From positions 8,032,001 through 8,096,000 of the forward strand of contig OU452198.1 in assembly GCA_911728435.2 (NCBI GenBank): 64,000 nucleotides of DNA, read 5' to 3'. Positions 44,336-56,540 of this stretch are shown one piece after another (within the stretch, counting starts at the first letter, position 1; each line of letters starts with the position of its first letter). Below the pieces are notes generated by a model. It was not told where the DNA came from and searched no databases. It saw only the letters and a program-made list of their open reading frames with translations. This DNA is from Apoderus coryli (taxonomy: Eukaryota > Arthropoda > Insecta > Coleoptera > Attelabidae). The translations under genes were made by a program, and so were the position numbers.

Positions 44336-46380
44336 TGCCAGCATTCTCATGCCATTTTTAAATCGTGTAAACTTGAGTCCGAATCACAAAATGCTCACCT
44401 TCATTTTCTAAAGCCTAGAGTTTAAACCAGAATTCGTTATTTACTCTCAGTTCCATTATGTTTCTACGATATAACCACAAAAACTACTGTCCTTAAATCG
44501 TGCGTAATTTTGTAACCTATCAACCGATTAGCATATGGACAGCTGCGTTCGAAAGAACGAATAATATGTACCTTTCTGACGCTGCCAACTTTTAATAGAT
44601 GGCGCTACTTGTTCTATGAATCAAATTAAAAGTTCGGAAATTTTTAGGCCACACTCTGTAAATAATGATGTGAAACGCAGTCAAAAAGTATTGTAAATGT
44701 TACAAAATATAAGGTTAAAATATTCCACAGAATCCGAAAAAAGCGTCAAAATACAGGCTGTAAAAAATGAAACCATAGCCAACTGTATATTTAGTTTATT
44801 TAGTTACTTTTTCATGTTTTTAAAATAATATGTTTAAATAATTAATATTTGATGATGATGCTTCAAATTAAGTTAAAAATAATAAACAATTTCGTGTTCG
44901 TAGTGTTTAGTTTTATTACCTTTTCGAAAACTGTAATTAATTTGATGCACGGTAATGGTAATTTGAGTTAAATATTCTTGATTTAGTAGTGAAAATACCG
45001 TGAGCCGCGTAGACAACAAGAGCCAATACTTCTCAAAATATCTCAAAAACAAATGATTTTATCCAAATTTAGTTTAAAAGTCATTGGCGTAGGTAATAAA
45101 AACTTGGGGGGTCAATGGGTACTGAACATCCCGTATTTCGGCTATTAAAAAATTCTTTTGTGTGTTCTTTTTTGGAAAGAAGTAGCTCTTTAGGCTGAAG
45201 CAACACACTAAATTTGAATCCAGTATCTCAATAAATACTAGAATTATTTAAAAATATTGTTTTTAAATTTTAAACTTTCACGCCCTGTATATCGAACATC
45301 TTAAAACTCATATTATTTTTGCCCACGGAATCTGGATTGACCTCCTTTTTCCGGACACCCTGTAAATATTCAAAGATTAAGGGCACGAATAACAAACATG
45401 AATTCTAGATATAATGAAAAGTAAACAATAAATTTACGAATTGCTTGTTACATAAAGTAACAAGTCTTTTAGTTATGTTGGAAATTTGTTTCATACTAGC
45501 ATGCTTTCACCCGACGACAGACCGTTTCGTTGATCCACATTTCATCAGTGGTGATCGGCAGGCAGTGTGACCCAAATTTCGAACATTTACGAAGAGCTTA
45601 TATATACTAGCACAAGATGTTTTTGGCGACATCTAGTGTGAGCAGGCAATATGCCCGGTGAAACACAGTTCCCAAACGATGGCCGGACAAGAAGTAACAA
45701 CTCCATTAAATCCTACTGCCAATTCCCGAATAAATAATGTTACCAAAGAGGCAAAATCAAATTTCTTTTAAGGAAAAAAGGTTTGTTTTACAACATAAAG
45801 TTACATTTGAATTAAATGCATCAAATCAATAAATATGAGGTAAATATTTATTATGTACTTAAAAGCTACAAAAAAAATAATTTTCAAATTAAAAAAAATA
45901 TATATATCCATCGTAAAAGTGTGCTCCACCTTGCCAACCCAACCGTTACGCTTGTCCATTCAATTTGTAAAAGTAACACCATTAAAAACGACACCTCTGC
46001 GCTGTGAGTGTGCAAAATTAATCGTGACGAGATAAAATCGATTATTTGTCTTTAATGGCGCACAAATAACTCAAAGTTATTTATCTAAAAGAGAACGCGA
46101 AATGTAAAGGCGCATATAAATAACATTGACTTCTAAAAGCGGCCTAATATGTCTCCGTTCGAACTGACTAGTTTTCTTAAGTTTAAATCCATGTTTCGTT
46201 TTTGCTGGATCATTTGTCCGAATGCCATACAAGTTCCGACAACGAGCTTTATTTCTATAGTTATCCAACTGATTTCTTTCTTTATATATATTTATTCCTT
46301 TTTGTTTTATATATATTTATATTAATCGCATTCTGATTTTATTACCCAAACGAAATTCTCCATAAAATGTATACTTATAA
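44336..46380. other. Spacer with decayed TIR-element ends
   Basis: CGCCCTGTATAT at 45290 and ACACCCTGTAAAT at 45355 are mariner-type ends without partners. A weak hammerhead-like motif is at 45522-45548. No coding relic found in 2 kb. Confidence 0.35.
45522..45548 (-). ncRNA. Weak hammerhead-like motif
   Basis: Minus strand: CTGATGAA, a poorly paired spacer, then CGAAACGGTC. The two conserved boxes are present but the stem between them is only two pairs, so this may be a decayed copy or coincidence. Confidence 0.2.
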
Positions 46381-47698
46381 GGGGTTTTCCAATAAGAGTG
46401 ATATGATTTCTTTAAAAAAAAAACACACTTATTGTTAAGGAAATTCAAAAGTTTTTTATTGAATGTGAAGTACAATCGAAACAATTAAGTTCTAAATAAA
46501 ACGTCATTCAAATGGCCTCCACGACTTCTTCTGCAGGAACGAATTCGATGAACCCAATTTTCGAGCACTTTTTCCACTAAATCTAGTCGTATCTCATGAA
46601 TGGCACGTTCACTATTGACTTGTAAAGCTTGAAGAGAGTCTGGTTTATTTTGAAAGACCAATGACTTCAAATAACCCCATACAAGAAATAGTCTAATGGT
46701 GTTAAATCACAACTTCTTGGATCCATTCAATATCACAATTTTTTGAAATAATCGAATCTCCAAACTTTTCTCGCAATAATTAAATTGTTGCATTTGCTGT
46801 GTGGCACGTAGCCCCGTCTTGTTGGAACCAAATGTTGTCAAGATCAACTTCTTCCAAAATCGGCCAAAAAAGTTGGTTATCATCGATCTATATCGCCCTC
46901 CTCTCCTTTATGTTATACAGTAACGGTGTTACCAGCATCATTTGGAAAGAAGTACGGACCGATGATTCCACCAGACCAAAAACCACACCAAACTGTCAAT
47001 TTAGGTGAATGTAATGGTTTTTCATTCGTTGATTTTCTTCGCACCAGAATCGACAGTTTTGTTTATTTACCGCACCACTCAGATGAAAGTGTGCCTCATC
47101 AGAGAAGATGATTTTCTTAAAAAAATCGTTATCGTTTTCAAGTTGTTCCAAGGCAAAATCAGGAAATTCACGACGTTTACGGTGGTCTAATGGCTTCAGT
47201 TCTTGAGTGAGAACAATTTTATATGGACGCAAACCCAAATCCTTTCTCAAAATCCGCCAGGTTGTGCTTTGAGACAGTCCCAATTGTTAAGAACGTCTTG
47301 GAATCGACAAATTGCGGTCTTCAGCAACACTTGCCTGAACGGAAGCAATATTTGCATTACTTCGGGCGGTTCTTTATCTTATTGGCACTTGAACATTATG
47401 TAAAGAAATCAATGTATGCTCAAAATTTTCAACAATTCGACGAATAGCGAGCAGACTTGGACGATTATTACAACCATAAAATGGCAAAAGCGCACGAAAA
47501 GTTGCAGTTGGAGAACGATTACCTATTTTGATAATAAAACTGACTAATTTGTAAACGTTGTTCTTGCGTATATACCTATCTCTCCATGATGAAATTGTAA
47601 ATACTACTGAATACAATGACAAACAAATGACAGATCATGACATATTACAAATAGCCGCAACGTCGCTTCAAAATCATATCATCCCTATTGGAAAACCC
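46381..47698 (-). mobile_element. Full-length mariner-type element (1.3 kb)
   Basis: Left end GGGGTTTTCCAATAAGAGTG and right-end complement GGGTTTTCCAATAGGGATG share ATGATATGATTT just inside, giving short TIRs of about 30 bases. A TA follows at 47699-47700. The transposase fills the interior on the minus strand. The right end lies only six bases from the left end of the palindromic element at 47705. Confidence 0.88.
46486..47587 (-). pseudogene. Mariner-type DD41D transposase, frameshifted, catalytic triad present
   Basis: From 47587: MERY start, NNVYKLVSFIIKIGNRSPTA, LLPFYGCNNRPS and IRRIVENFE; after a stop, SNANIASVQASVAEDRNLSI; then 46996-47283 LGLSQSTTWRILRKDLGLRP, LTQELKPLDHRKRRE, IIFSDEAHFHLSG (first aspartate) and NKQNCRFWCEEN. 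Degenerate middle, then LDNIWFQQDGATCHTA (second aspartate) and, in a further frame, DPRSCDLTPLDYFLYG (third aspartate). The last piece is 46486-46670, ENWVHRIRSCRRSRGGHL. The family spacing between second and third aspartates is 41. Several stops and frame changes make it inactive, but it is the only relic of this subtype here keeping all three aspartates. Confidence 0.88.
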
Positions 47699-47704
47699 TA
47701 TATA

Positions 47705-48505
47705 CAGGGTGTTAATTAAGTATCTGGCCAAACTTCAGGGGGTGATTCTTTGAGTGATTTTAAGGTAAAAAGTTCATATAAGCAGGTGTCCGGAAATGCA
47801 TAGTTTTCAAGATACAGGGAGTCAAAAAAAATTTTTTTTTACATTTATTTATTAATATCTCAAACACATGTAGACCGATTTTGTTGAAATTTGGCAGTAT
47901 TATGGACTATGATAAGACGCTAAGTTAGCCCCAATTGATTGTTGATTATGACTTCCAGTGGCGTCGTAAGGGGCAGTTTCACGAATAAAAATAACCAAAA
48001 AAATGTGCGCCACTGACTTTTTTAAAATTAAAAAAATAATTTTTGGATTAAGCCGTTAAAAATACAACTTTTTTGTCTCTTGATATTTTTTCGTATCTTG
48101 CATCGTTTTCCCGAAAAAAAATTAAAGCCACTTAAATGCATGTCCCTGAATAATTTTAAAAATCACTTTTACAGATTTTTTTAAATTTAAAAAAGTCAGT
48201 GGCGCACATTTTTTTTGTTATTTTTATTCGTGAAACTGCCCCTTACGACGCCACTGGAAGTCATAATCAACAATCAATTGATGCTAACTTAGCGTCTTAT
48301 CATAGTCCATAATACTGCCAAATTTCAACAAAATCGGTCTACAGGTGATTGAGATATTAATAAATAAATGTAAAAAAAAATTTTTTGACACCCTGTATCT
48401 TGAAAACTATGCATTTCCGGACACCTGCTTATATGAACTTTTTCCCTTAAAATCACCCAAAGAATCACCCCCTAAAGTTTGGCCAGATACTTAAATAACA
48501 CCCTG
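47705..48505. mobile_element. 801-bp palindromic foldback element
   Basis: The two halves (47705-48100 and 48110-48505) are near-complete reverse complements. Matched blocks: CAGGGTGTTAATTAAGTATC at the end, GGCCAAACTT, TATAAGCAGGTGTCCGGAAA, GCATAGTTTTCAAGATACAG, AAATTTGGCAGTATTATGG, ACTATGATAAGACGCTAAG, CAGTGGCGTCGTAAGGGGCA and GTGCGCCACTGACTTTTTT. The spacer at the centre is only a few tens of bases. A TA precedes the left end. No coding. A half copy is at 30286. Confidence 0.88.
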
Positions 48506-48562
48506 GATAAAATTTCAGAATACCAATACATAGTTCGTCGTGACATCCTGTAGATATAAATA

Positions 48563-51080
48563 CAGGGTGACCCAGTTTTATCCAGCAATATTTAAAACGT
48601 AGATTCTACTGATCAAAATGAAGAAACTCTTTTCTATAAACTTTTTTCAATTCTTCATTGATATCGAGATATTGGCATTTAACGTTTTTTTAAGTTTTAA
48701 ATATTTCTCAACACTTAACCTACAATTTTTCTAGAACTACACATATCAGAAAAAATCATCTTATATCAACTGAAAGGCAATGAAATTCTCTTTCAAATAA
48801 TGCTAAAGATAATCCTGTCAATTAACCCTATGTCCATTTTTAAATGCCTCAAATTTTAAAACTGTACATTTTTCAATTTTTCTCTCTCACTTCAAAAATT
48901 TTCAGAAAAGCACTAGCAAAACTTGCCAACTTGTCAATATCTGAAAAACATGCTTGTCCTAAGAAGTTTTAATTGCAGTTAAAAAAACATTGTTTTTTCA
49001 CGCTGCGTTATTCTTATAAGGTTAAAAAGTGAATTTTTCCTTATTTAAAAATTTTTTTAGGTCGTTATTTTTATGATCTTTAACCGGACATGACATTCCG
49101 AGACCACGCTTAGAGAAAACACCCGTACGTATTACTACCTAACAAACAGAAATGCTACATGGCCCAAAAAAAGCTAAGCGGTTTTGTTTAAATTTTGTTC
49201 TTATTTTGCCGACTAAATCTATCTGTGGTTTAAATATAAATAAGATATTTAGTTGCGATTTGATATAGTGTTGTAGTGAGGGCTCTTGAAATAGTTTGAA
49301 AATTTTCTGAACCCAATGCTCTAACGAAAAATATGATGATATGCACTTTTATTACGGGCTGGCTCGGGGAAACGCGTTGGAAGCTCGTAGGCTCTACATA
49401 GCCGCATTTCATGAAAGACGCCGTCCCTATCGTGAAGTTTTTGTACGCGTTCACAGGGCTCTTAGAGAAATAGGATTGTTTCACGTTATGAGAGATCATC
49501 AGCTTCCTGTTGTACCACAAAGAGATAATGCTACTCTTCACCACTAACAATGATGCTCGTACCAGTGTCAGAGGAGTCAGTATTATATTAAACATTATTC
49601 CTCGAGAGGCCATTTGGCGAACTTTAAGAAGGGATGGCAGAGATGCTTATCATATTTGCCGAGTACAAGAACTTTTGGCTGAAGATTTTGAAAGGCGTAT
49701 TCAATTTTGTCAATGGTTTATTAATGCCGCTCGCCTTAGCAAGTCACACTGGCAAATGATTTTATGGACCGACGAGGCGACATTTACTCGAAAAGGTCTA
49801 TTGAATATGCGAAGCGAACATCTTTAGTTGGATGATAATCTGTATACCATGCAAGAAGATCGCTTCCAACATCGTTAATGTTTGGTTTGGAATTATTAAC
49901 AATCGACTTATAGGTCCATTTTTTCTTCCCAACCGTCCTAATGGTGAATATTTTTTACACTTTTTGCAAGAAGAACTTCCTGTCCTTTTGGAAGATTTAA
50001 TGCTAAATGTAAAACAGCGACGTTGGTTCGAAACTGGCTAAACTTTAATTATCCAGAGCGCTGGATCGGAAGGGGTGGACCTGTAGCTTGGCCTGGAAGA
50101 TCCCCCGATCTTACACCGCTGGATTTTTTTCTGTGGGGACATTTAAAGGCTCGGGTTTACAGAAATCCTATAAGAACCAGAGAAGAGCTTATTGATTTAA
50201 TCCAGGTATCCTGCCCACAAATAACACCTGGTCAGATAGCAATGGCAACTCGTTCGGTACTTCAAAGGTGTCGAGGTTGCGTGGCACACACAATGGAAGC
50301 CATTTTGAAGCATTTCCTCGGCAATAAATCATAGTTTAGATTTGTGTATTAGGTAAGAATGTTTGTATTATGAGTTCGATAAAATAAAAATCATAAAAAA
50401 GAAATATTTTAGACGGACAGACCAACTCGCGCCTACACGTTTGCTAAAGTAAGAAAAACTAAAATGAATTTATTTATCTAAGCTAACTGGGTCGTTCCCT
50501 ATGTTTTAAAGAGTTGCGTGGTAACCCACTTGTGCGGTTTTTGACAATGCTTAGATTTGACCACATGAGTGGTCTGTAGCGGTATTAGCATGGTCGGTTA
50601 AAAATCATAAAAAACCAAATATTTTTTTTAATAAAATCTCAAAAAAACGTAGCTTAATAAAACTAGTTTCTTTTTATTACTACAATCGAAACTTCTTAGA
50701 ACAAGCATGTTTTTCAAAACGTGGTCTAGTATTGCTTTTCTAAAATTTTTTGATGAGAGAGAGAAAAATTTACAGTTTTTAACATTGAGACATTTAAAAA
50801 TGGGCCTAGAGGTAATTGTCAGGATTTATTTTAGCATGATTTGAAGGAGAATTTTATTGCCTTTCAGTTGACATAAGATGATTTTTTCTGCTAAGTGTAG
50901 TTCTAGGAAAATTTTAGGTTAAGTGTTCAGAAATATTTAAAACTTAAAAAACAGTAAATGCCAATATCTCGCAATCGGTGAAGAATCGAAAAAAAGTTTA
51001 TTGAACAAAATTTGTTCATTTTGACCAGTATAGAACCTAAATTTTAAATAAGTATTTTTGGATAAACCTGGGTCACCCTG
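48563..51080 (+). mobile_element. Tc1/mariner DD41D element with about 500-bp TIRs
   Basis: A 2.5-kb element with TA before its left end. Ends CAGGGTGACCCAG and complement at 51068-51080. Arms run 48563-49095 and 50583-51080 with matched blocks such as GCCAATATCTCG (inverted), CATAAGATGATTTTTTCTG and AACAAGCATGTTTTTCA. The transposase lies between on the plus strand. Architecture matches the element at 4268, with a different arm sequence. Confidence 0.9.
49335..50334 (+). pseudogene. DD41D transposase lacking the second catalytic block
   Basis: Four overlapping frames. N-terminus: FYYGLARGNALEARRLYIAA, ERRRPYREVFVRVHRAL (DUF4817-like DNA-binding region, as at 28530). Next 49510-49827: IPREAIWRTLRRDGRDAYH, QELLAEDFERRIQFCQW and MILWTDEATFTRKG (first aspartate). 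49832-50041: NVWFGIINNRLIGPFFLPNR, FLQEELPVLLEDL. 50023-50334: FNYPERWIGRGGPVAWPGRS, then PDLTPLDFFLWGHLKARVYR (third aspartate) and the tail CVAHTMEAILKHF. Between QRRWF and VRNWLNF the segment that should hold the HDGAPAHF-type second aspartate is deleted. It is therefore catalytically dead, apart from its frameshifts. Confidence 0.9.
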
Positions 51081-53215
51081 TATATTGTGCATGTGTTTAT
51101 ATCAATTCATTCATGAAGTACATTTTTCTGTCCTTTTTCATTTAGCGAAGCTTTAACATTAACCTAGAGCTAATTCGATGCCTTAATGAATTTTTAACAC
51201 ACAAGCCCTATATATTTCTTCATAATGTTAAAACAAAGCCCTATTTTATGTTATGCGAGGTACTGACACGATATGAACCTGCAATAAATTTAAAATATAT
51301 ATTTTTAAAACTATTAGTGAAACACGTTTATTTTAATTTTTCTACGTCACACATACAGATTACACCATACTAAGACTAAATATATACACAGGCCTAATAT
51401 TACGTATTTTCTGATAAGCTGTGTACTTTGAACGGGGTTGTTATAAATATAAAACACATGCATACAATAAACATGTAAGTAGTCTACACAAATATTATAT
51501 TGTGTTAATATAGGTTATGTAATGGATGATGTTTATTTACCCTTCACCTGCTACAAGGATACATTTCTTGCCTAGTAAGTATAGGACCTTGAAAATGTAC
51601 TCTGAGACTCCGGTTGGGGCGATGAAATCAATTTAGGATATTTAGATAAGACAAAAGTTTGATGGGGCTAACTCTTTTACTTTTTGAGATACTGGTCGTC
51701 TTTGAAAGTTCTGCATTTGAAAGACACCAATGATATCTCTGTTCTTACGCAGGCCATTAAAAATTAGTCACAATTTCGTTATACGGCTATTTCAAGTTGC
51801 GAAGCCTGGGCAAAACAACACAAGTTTAGAGAACAAGGCAGCCATTAGTGATATACCAAGTCAAAATTTATTAATCCAGAAAAATAACTGAGTACTCCAC
51901 TGAATTATGGATAAAAAACCGGAGAATGAAATTGTTTTACTCTATTGATAGCTTGCATAGTAACAGAGATACTAGTGGATTAAGCAAAATGCAAAACTGT
52001 CAAAAATGGCCTTGTATCTCAAGGCTAGCCCAATTCCCTATTCTTCAAATCATAATCAATTGGGACACTGTGTACACATTTCAAAACATGTATGGTTAGT
52101 GACTGATTGTTTATTTTCGTTGAATAACTAAAAACACCCAAGCATTTGCTGTCCTTTTCTAGAATTTTGCTTGAAGTTAAAGAGTAGTCGTGCCTGGCCA
52201 GATTATGATCAGTTTTAATTGAGTTGAGTGAATGTTTACATACGTAAATTATGACTGACAGTCACAAAAACAATATACAGTGTATGAATTCGTGTATTGG
52301 GTATAACCTCAAATAAGTAACAATAAATACTTTGACCCTATAATAGCATAAGTTTTTTTATGGTAAATAAATAAATAAAAGACCGGCGTTTGATATCACC
52401 TTATAATAATCGAGAAATTAATTTTTGTTCACGAAAATCAAAACATATAAGATGATGCATACCAATGTTTATAAAAGTTTTCTGAAAATATGGAATCTTA
52501 TATTTTCTTATCTGTTCTGTCGATCCAAAATTATATGCAAAATTGCGACGTTGTCGCTTCAATCAAAAAGTCTTTGCAACTTTAAGTTTCCCAACTCCGT
52601 AGATATTGTAAAGAAATTTTTAGTATTGCAGTTTTATTCTAATAGTATACCTACTTATCCCAATCAACTTTGGAAATAAAAAATAATTTGTGTTAAATAT
52701 GGCCCAACCGCTTTAACCAATTGAGCTAAATTTTGGTATGTGAGTTTCGGGGAGTCTTAAGGATGAACCCATTAGTTTTTGAATGAAATCGCTTAAGCCC
52801 TGTGATAGGAGTGGACACAACCGCTAAATTTTCATATATCAGTAGGTGTCGAGTGATACATCATTTTAAAGCATTTTTTATCTGCTTTACAGCGATCATA
52901 GGTTACTTTTGATATTTGAGCCATAATTCCCGAGAAAATTGCGTTTAAAATTTAACCAGTTAGGTAGTTGGAACCTATCTTATTGCACTAATACAACATT
53001 TGCAAAGAGGGATTTGTGGCGTCATTGATAGAACGTTCGCATGCGGATGGTTATGGCAGAGAACAAAAGAGAATATGAACTCCCACCACTTTCTATTGTC
53101 CTGTGCGAGGTGGTAGCCATTTTTTAATATACTCGACAGATCCGTATTTACGTTGTATTGAAATTACAGGATAGGTAAAGAACAGGGGAGTAATAGAATT
53201 ATTTTATAATAGAAT
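51081..53215. other. Long spacer without a recognised feature
   Basis: About 2.1 kb of AT-rich DNA. I see no domain, tail or inverted repeat. The stretch 52690-53100 is less AT-rich and reads like an old MITE or untranslated sequence, without a partner in the window. Confidence 0.35.
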
Positions 53216-53259
53216 TACATCTTTATTAATTATAAAAACAAACAAATACTTTTTAACTT

Positions 53260-53998
53260 TTATTTATGTTTCCATATAATAATTTTATTTTTATTTATAT
53301 TTTTAAAATTTCTATTGATTAATTTTAATGTATAAAATAACCTTAACGTAAAATATAATTTCGTAACATATTTTTTTGGGAAATTAGAACATGGATGTTC
53401 AAACTTTACATTTTTGCTTAAATTAATAAAATTATTAATAATATTGAACTTGATTAAACAATTTTCAAAATTATTTTCAAATATATTTGCTAATGTGGAA
53501 ATGTATTGTACAAAATTGTTATGTGGCATCATTAAATTACCATACAAATTTGTATTTTCGTATGCTTTGAAGTAGCAAAACAGCGAAGACTCATCTAATA
53601 ATTCTACTGATTTAGCGTACTTCGAACATACATCACAGATGTGTATTTTAATGCATTTCTTTATTAGATATCCACATACATATCTTTGAAAATTTTTTTG
53701 TAAAATATCATTACTATGGTAATCAGTATCTATGACGAGCTCAGTTTCAGTAGTACAGAAGAGTTGTGAGGGTGGACTGTCTTCCATAGCATTTGTAGAG
53801 TGAATATCTTGTAATTTAAATAATAGTTGGTCAGCATCACCCTCACAATTTTCTGAACCCGAATTTAACGCATACAAGTTTTTTAAAGGAGCGTTGAAAC
53901 TGCAAAGCCGTTGGGTTTACGCAGTTACCATTTTGCTGTCGAATTGATCCGAAAAAATTTTCTAAGACATCTTGGATTAATCTGCGTGTAAAAATAAA
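53260..53998 (-). pseudogene. P-element-type (THAP9-like) transposase C-terminal relic
   Basis: Minus strand. From 53998, directly after an AG-ending TTTACACGCAG that looks like a 3' splice site: LIQDVLENFFGSIRQQNGNC, NPTALQFQRSFK, the signature of the P-element RNase H-like region (Q..LE.FFG.IR..GG..NPT...F..). One frame change near 53880 leads to the 205-codon open stretch: CEGDADQLL, YVCGYLIKKCIKIHICDVCS, LFCYFKAYENTNLYGNLMMP, EHPCSNFPKKYVTKLY and FTLRLFYTLKLINRN, the conserved C-terminal region. The THAP zinc finger and the GTP-binding and first catalytic part are not seen upstream, perhaps beyond an intron or lost. P-type relics outside flies are often annotated as THAP-domain proteins. 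Confidence 0.85.
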
Positions 53999-54800
53999 TT
54001 ACATATGTTGTTTGATACTGTACTCCCACAACAACGCAAGCACACATGTTGGGAATTTCCCATTATATACCTACAAAACATGCTAAAATCACCCCCAATA
54101 AATGGACAATAAAACGTGAGACGAGAATTTACTACCTGCTAATATCTATAACAGTTAAAATATGTAATTCAAATTTAATAAACACTGTCAGAAGTTAAAA
54201 AGAATTTTTGCACTCATCTAGTAAGATTTTTAAGCTCTCTTTTTAGAATGCTTAAGATGTATTGGACTTTTATGGGCAAATAGACTGAACAAAGTTTTAA
54301 AAGATAAGGGCAATTGTGCAGCGAAATTAAGCGAAGTTATTCATGTTTTTTAAAACATTTGTGTGATTTTTTTAGGCAAGTAAGCTCAATCTTTTAAACA
54401 GTTTGTTTTTCAAAATAACAATTGATAATTTGATTTAATGTACCTATGTGATATTATTTTAATCTAATTTTATATGCATCTAATTCAAATATTACATAAA
54501 TATCTTACCTTTTACTATCCATCGGGAAACTAAAGAATGATAAATTGCAGTTATAATATTTATTCCTGCAATTCTTCGCAGCACACATCATTCCGCCTCT
54601 GCTTTTTTGCATTTCAAAATAAACAATATCACTATCAAAAGTTTATAAAACAAAAACACACAATATAACTATATAACACACAGAATACTACGGCACTGGA
54701 AAACAAATCACTTGAAATGTCAAAGCACAAATAAAATATCCCGACGACAATGAGAGTATAAGAAAACATGGCGATTTTGAGTGCGCAATAATATGCGCAA
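53999..54800. other. Possible intron and upstream part of the P-element relic
   Basis: AT-rich and mostly unreadable. If the P-type relic is intron-containing, its upstream exons should lie here, but I cannot identify a THAP motif on the minus strand. Confidence 0.25.
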
Positions 54801-54809
54801 TCTCTTCCC

Positions 54810-54890
54810 CCACCAGCAAGATTACATTCTCTGTTGTTCTCTAGTTATAGGTTCGAATCCCAGCTCTGGCAATACTTTTTTTTTCTAATT
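54810..54890 (+). tRNA. tRNA-like 3' half with pol III B box and T run
   Basis: TAGGTTCGAATCCCAG contains a perfect B-box core, followed by CTCTGGCA and then a run of nine T, a pol III terminator. No matching acceptor strand or A box lies 60-75 bases upstream. It is at best a tRNA pseudogene or the head of a SINE. Confidence 0.3.
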
Positions 54891-56444
54891 TTTGAACAAC
54901 GTTAGTTTATTGGAAATAATACAATAATAATAATAATAATTAGCATTCTGTTTACGCATTTTTGATTATATTTATAATATATTGTCGGGAAAGTTTTGAG
55001 GCGACACAACCGGTTTTTTATTGAAAATGATTTATACGAGTAATGACTCGAGTTATCCTCGTCATAGCACCGCCTATGATCGGTATATTGCGTTACTGAA
55101 CCCATAATTATAAATAACCCTTTAATAACATACTGCCTATATGTTTGAAAATAATCACGTTGACAGTTTTTTGTTTCAGTTATTTATAACAGATTTATTT
55201 ATTACATGAACCGGCTAGTAATATTAGGATAACATGCAACGATATAGCTGTACTCCCCCGCTCGTGTTGAGCATTTATCGTGTTCGCATACATAATTAAA
55301 AATTACCCAGCAAAAATATTCAAAGGAAGTATAACGAGATATGGAAAAATTACTTAATAAAGTTGTTTTTAAGAACACAAAATATTGTACTGGGTGGGCA
55401 TTTTATTAGGGGTCTCATACTTTTTCTCTTAGGGGTATCATACGTTTTCTCTTGATTTATTGAAATTACAAACAAGCCTCTTTACATCGAAGTAAGTTAT
55501 GTCGAGTTTTTTCAACTTAAGCATTTTGTTTATTTTTTTTTCTCTCAATTTTAGGGCTTCTTTTGTGATATGGTTAAATTATTTGACGTCATGAATTGGT
55601 GATTTGATTATGTATTAGCCCTGGGATTAGGTTCCTCCTCGTCGATAGCCAGACTGGACACGAACTGTGTGCGTTTTCTTGTATGTTTTGAGACCCTGCC
55701 AAATTTGGGCAAAGTACCTGCATAATATTGTCAACAAAATTTGAGGTGAAACCAATATATTTTGTATATGTTCACGAGTTATTTATGTGCCTTTGAGTGA
55801 TTGATGATTTTTGATAATAATATGAACATTTAATGCCTTTCTAAATAATTGTTAGATTCATGCATACATAAGAAAAAACTGTATAGACAAATATAATAAT
55901 AATAATTCTTTTTTTTATTACGAATTTATGATTAGCGATATTGCTGCTCCATTTAACTTCTTACAATTTAAGATAAAACCATTTTTGTTATCTTAATAAA
56001 AATAATAATAAATTTAGCATTTTGAACATATATTGTACAATAGAATTTGTACACCCGGAGTGATCACGAACGGTTTGCAAGTCGATAATAATTAATGGAA
56101 TTTAATTGTGTAAATAGAAGAATTTGATTTGTAGATATTTACGAACTTTTCTATATTAAAATATATGTTTTTTTGAGTTATAGATAGAAGCTTATTTGGT
56201 GTCATTTATTGAACATTATTTATTTGTATTTCTATTTATTTTGGGGCATACTGAATAGCGGTAGGTTTCTGACTTTGACCGCGTAAGTCAGTGGCGCTAT
56301 TTACCTAAGTATTAATTTTCTTTATGCAACGAACTCACCACTGAGAATATTATTTAGAACATCTTTATTTCCGAGCTAGTCCGAGTTTTTGCTACGTTTC
56401 GCTGCTTTAAAATAATTATTACTGAAATACGATCAAAATCAAAG
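54891..56444. other. Spacer
   Basis: About 1.5 kb of AT-rich DNA with short AATAAT runs (54922, 55895). Nothing recognised. Confidence 0.35.
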
Positions 56445-56538
56445 TAGGCCTGGGATTTTAAAATTTTACACACCTACTCAACCTTTCATTCTTAATGATA
56501 TTCTCATATATCTCGTAAGAAAAGGGTAGTTTACGGGG
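56445..56538 (+). repeat. Direct dispersed repeat, partner at 58700
   Basis: CACACCTACTCAACCTTTCA followed by TTCTTAATGA and AAAAGGGTAGTTTACGGGG; the same text, with an insertion, is at 58700-58808. Confidence 0.7.
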
Positions 56539-56540
56539 GA

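Noticed and set aside
49280..49613. Minus-strand 127-codon reading over the DD41D transposase
   Set aside because: It overlaps the plus-strand transposase N-terminus, which has recognisable family text; the minus reading has none.
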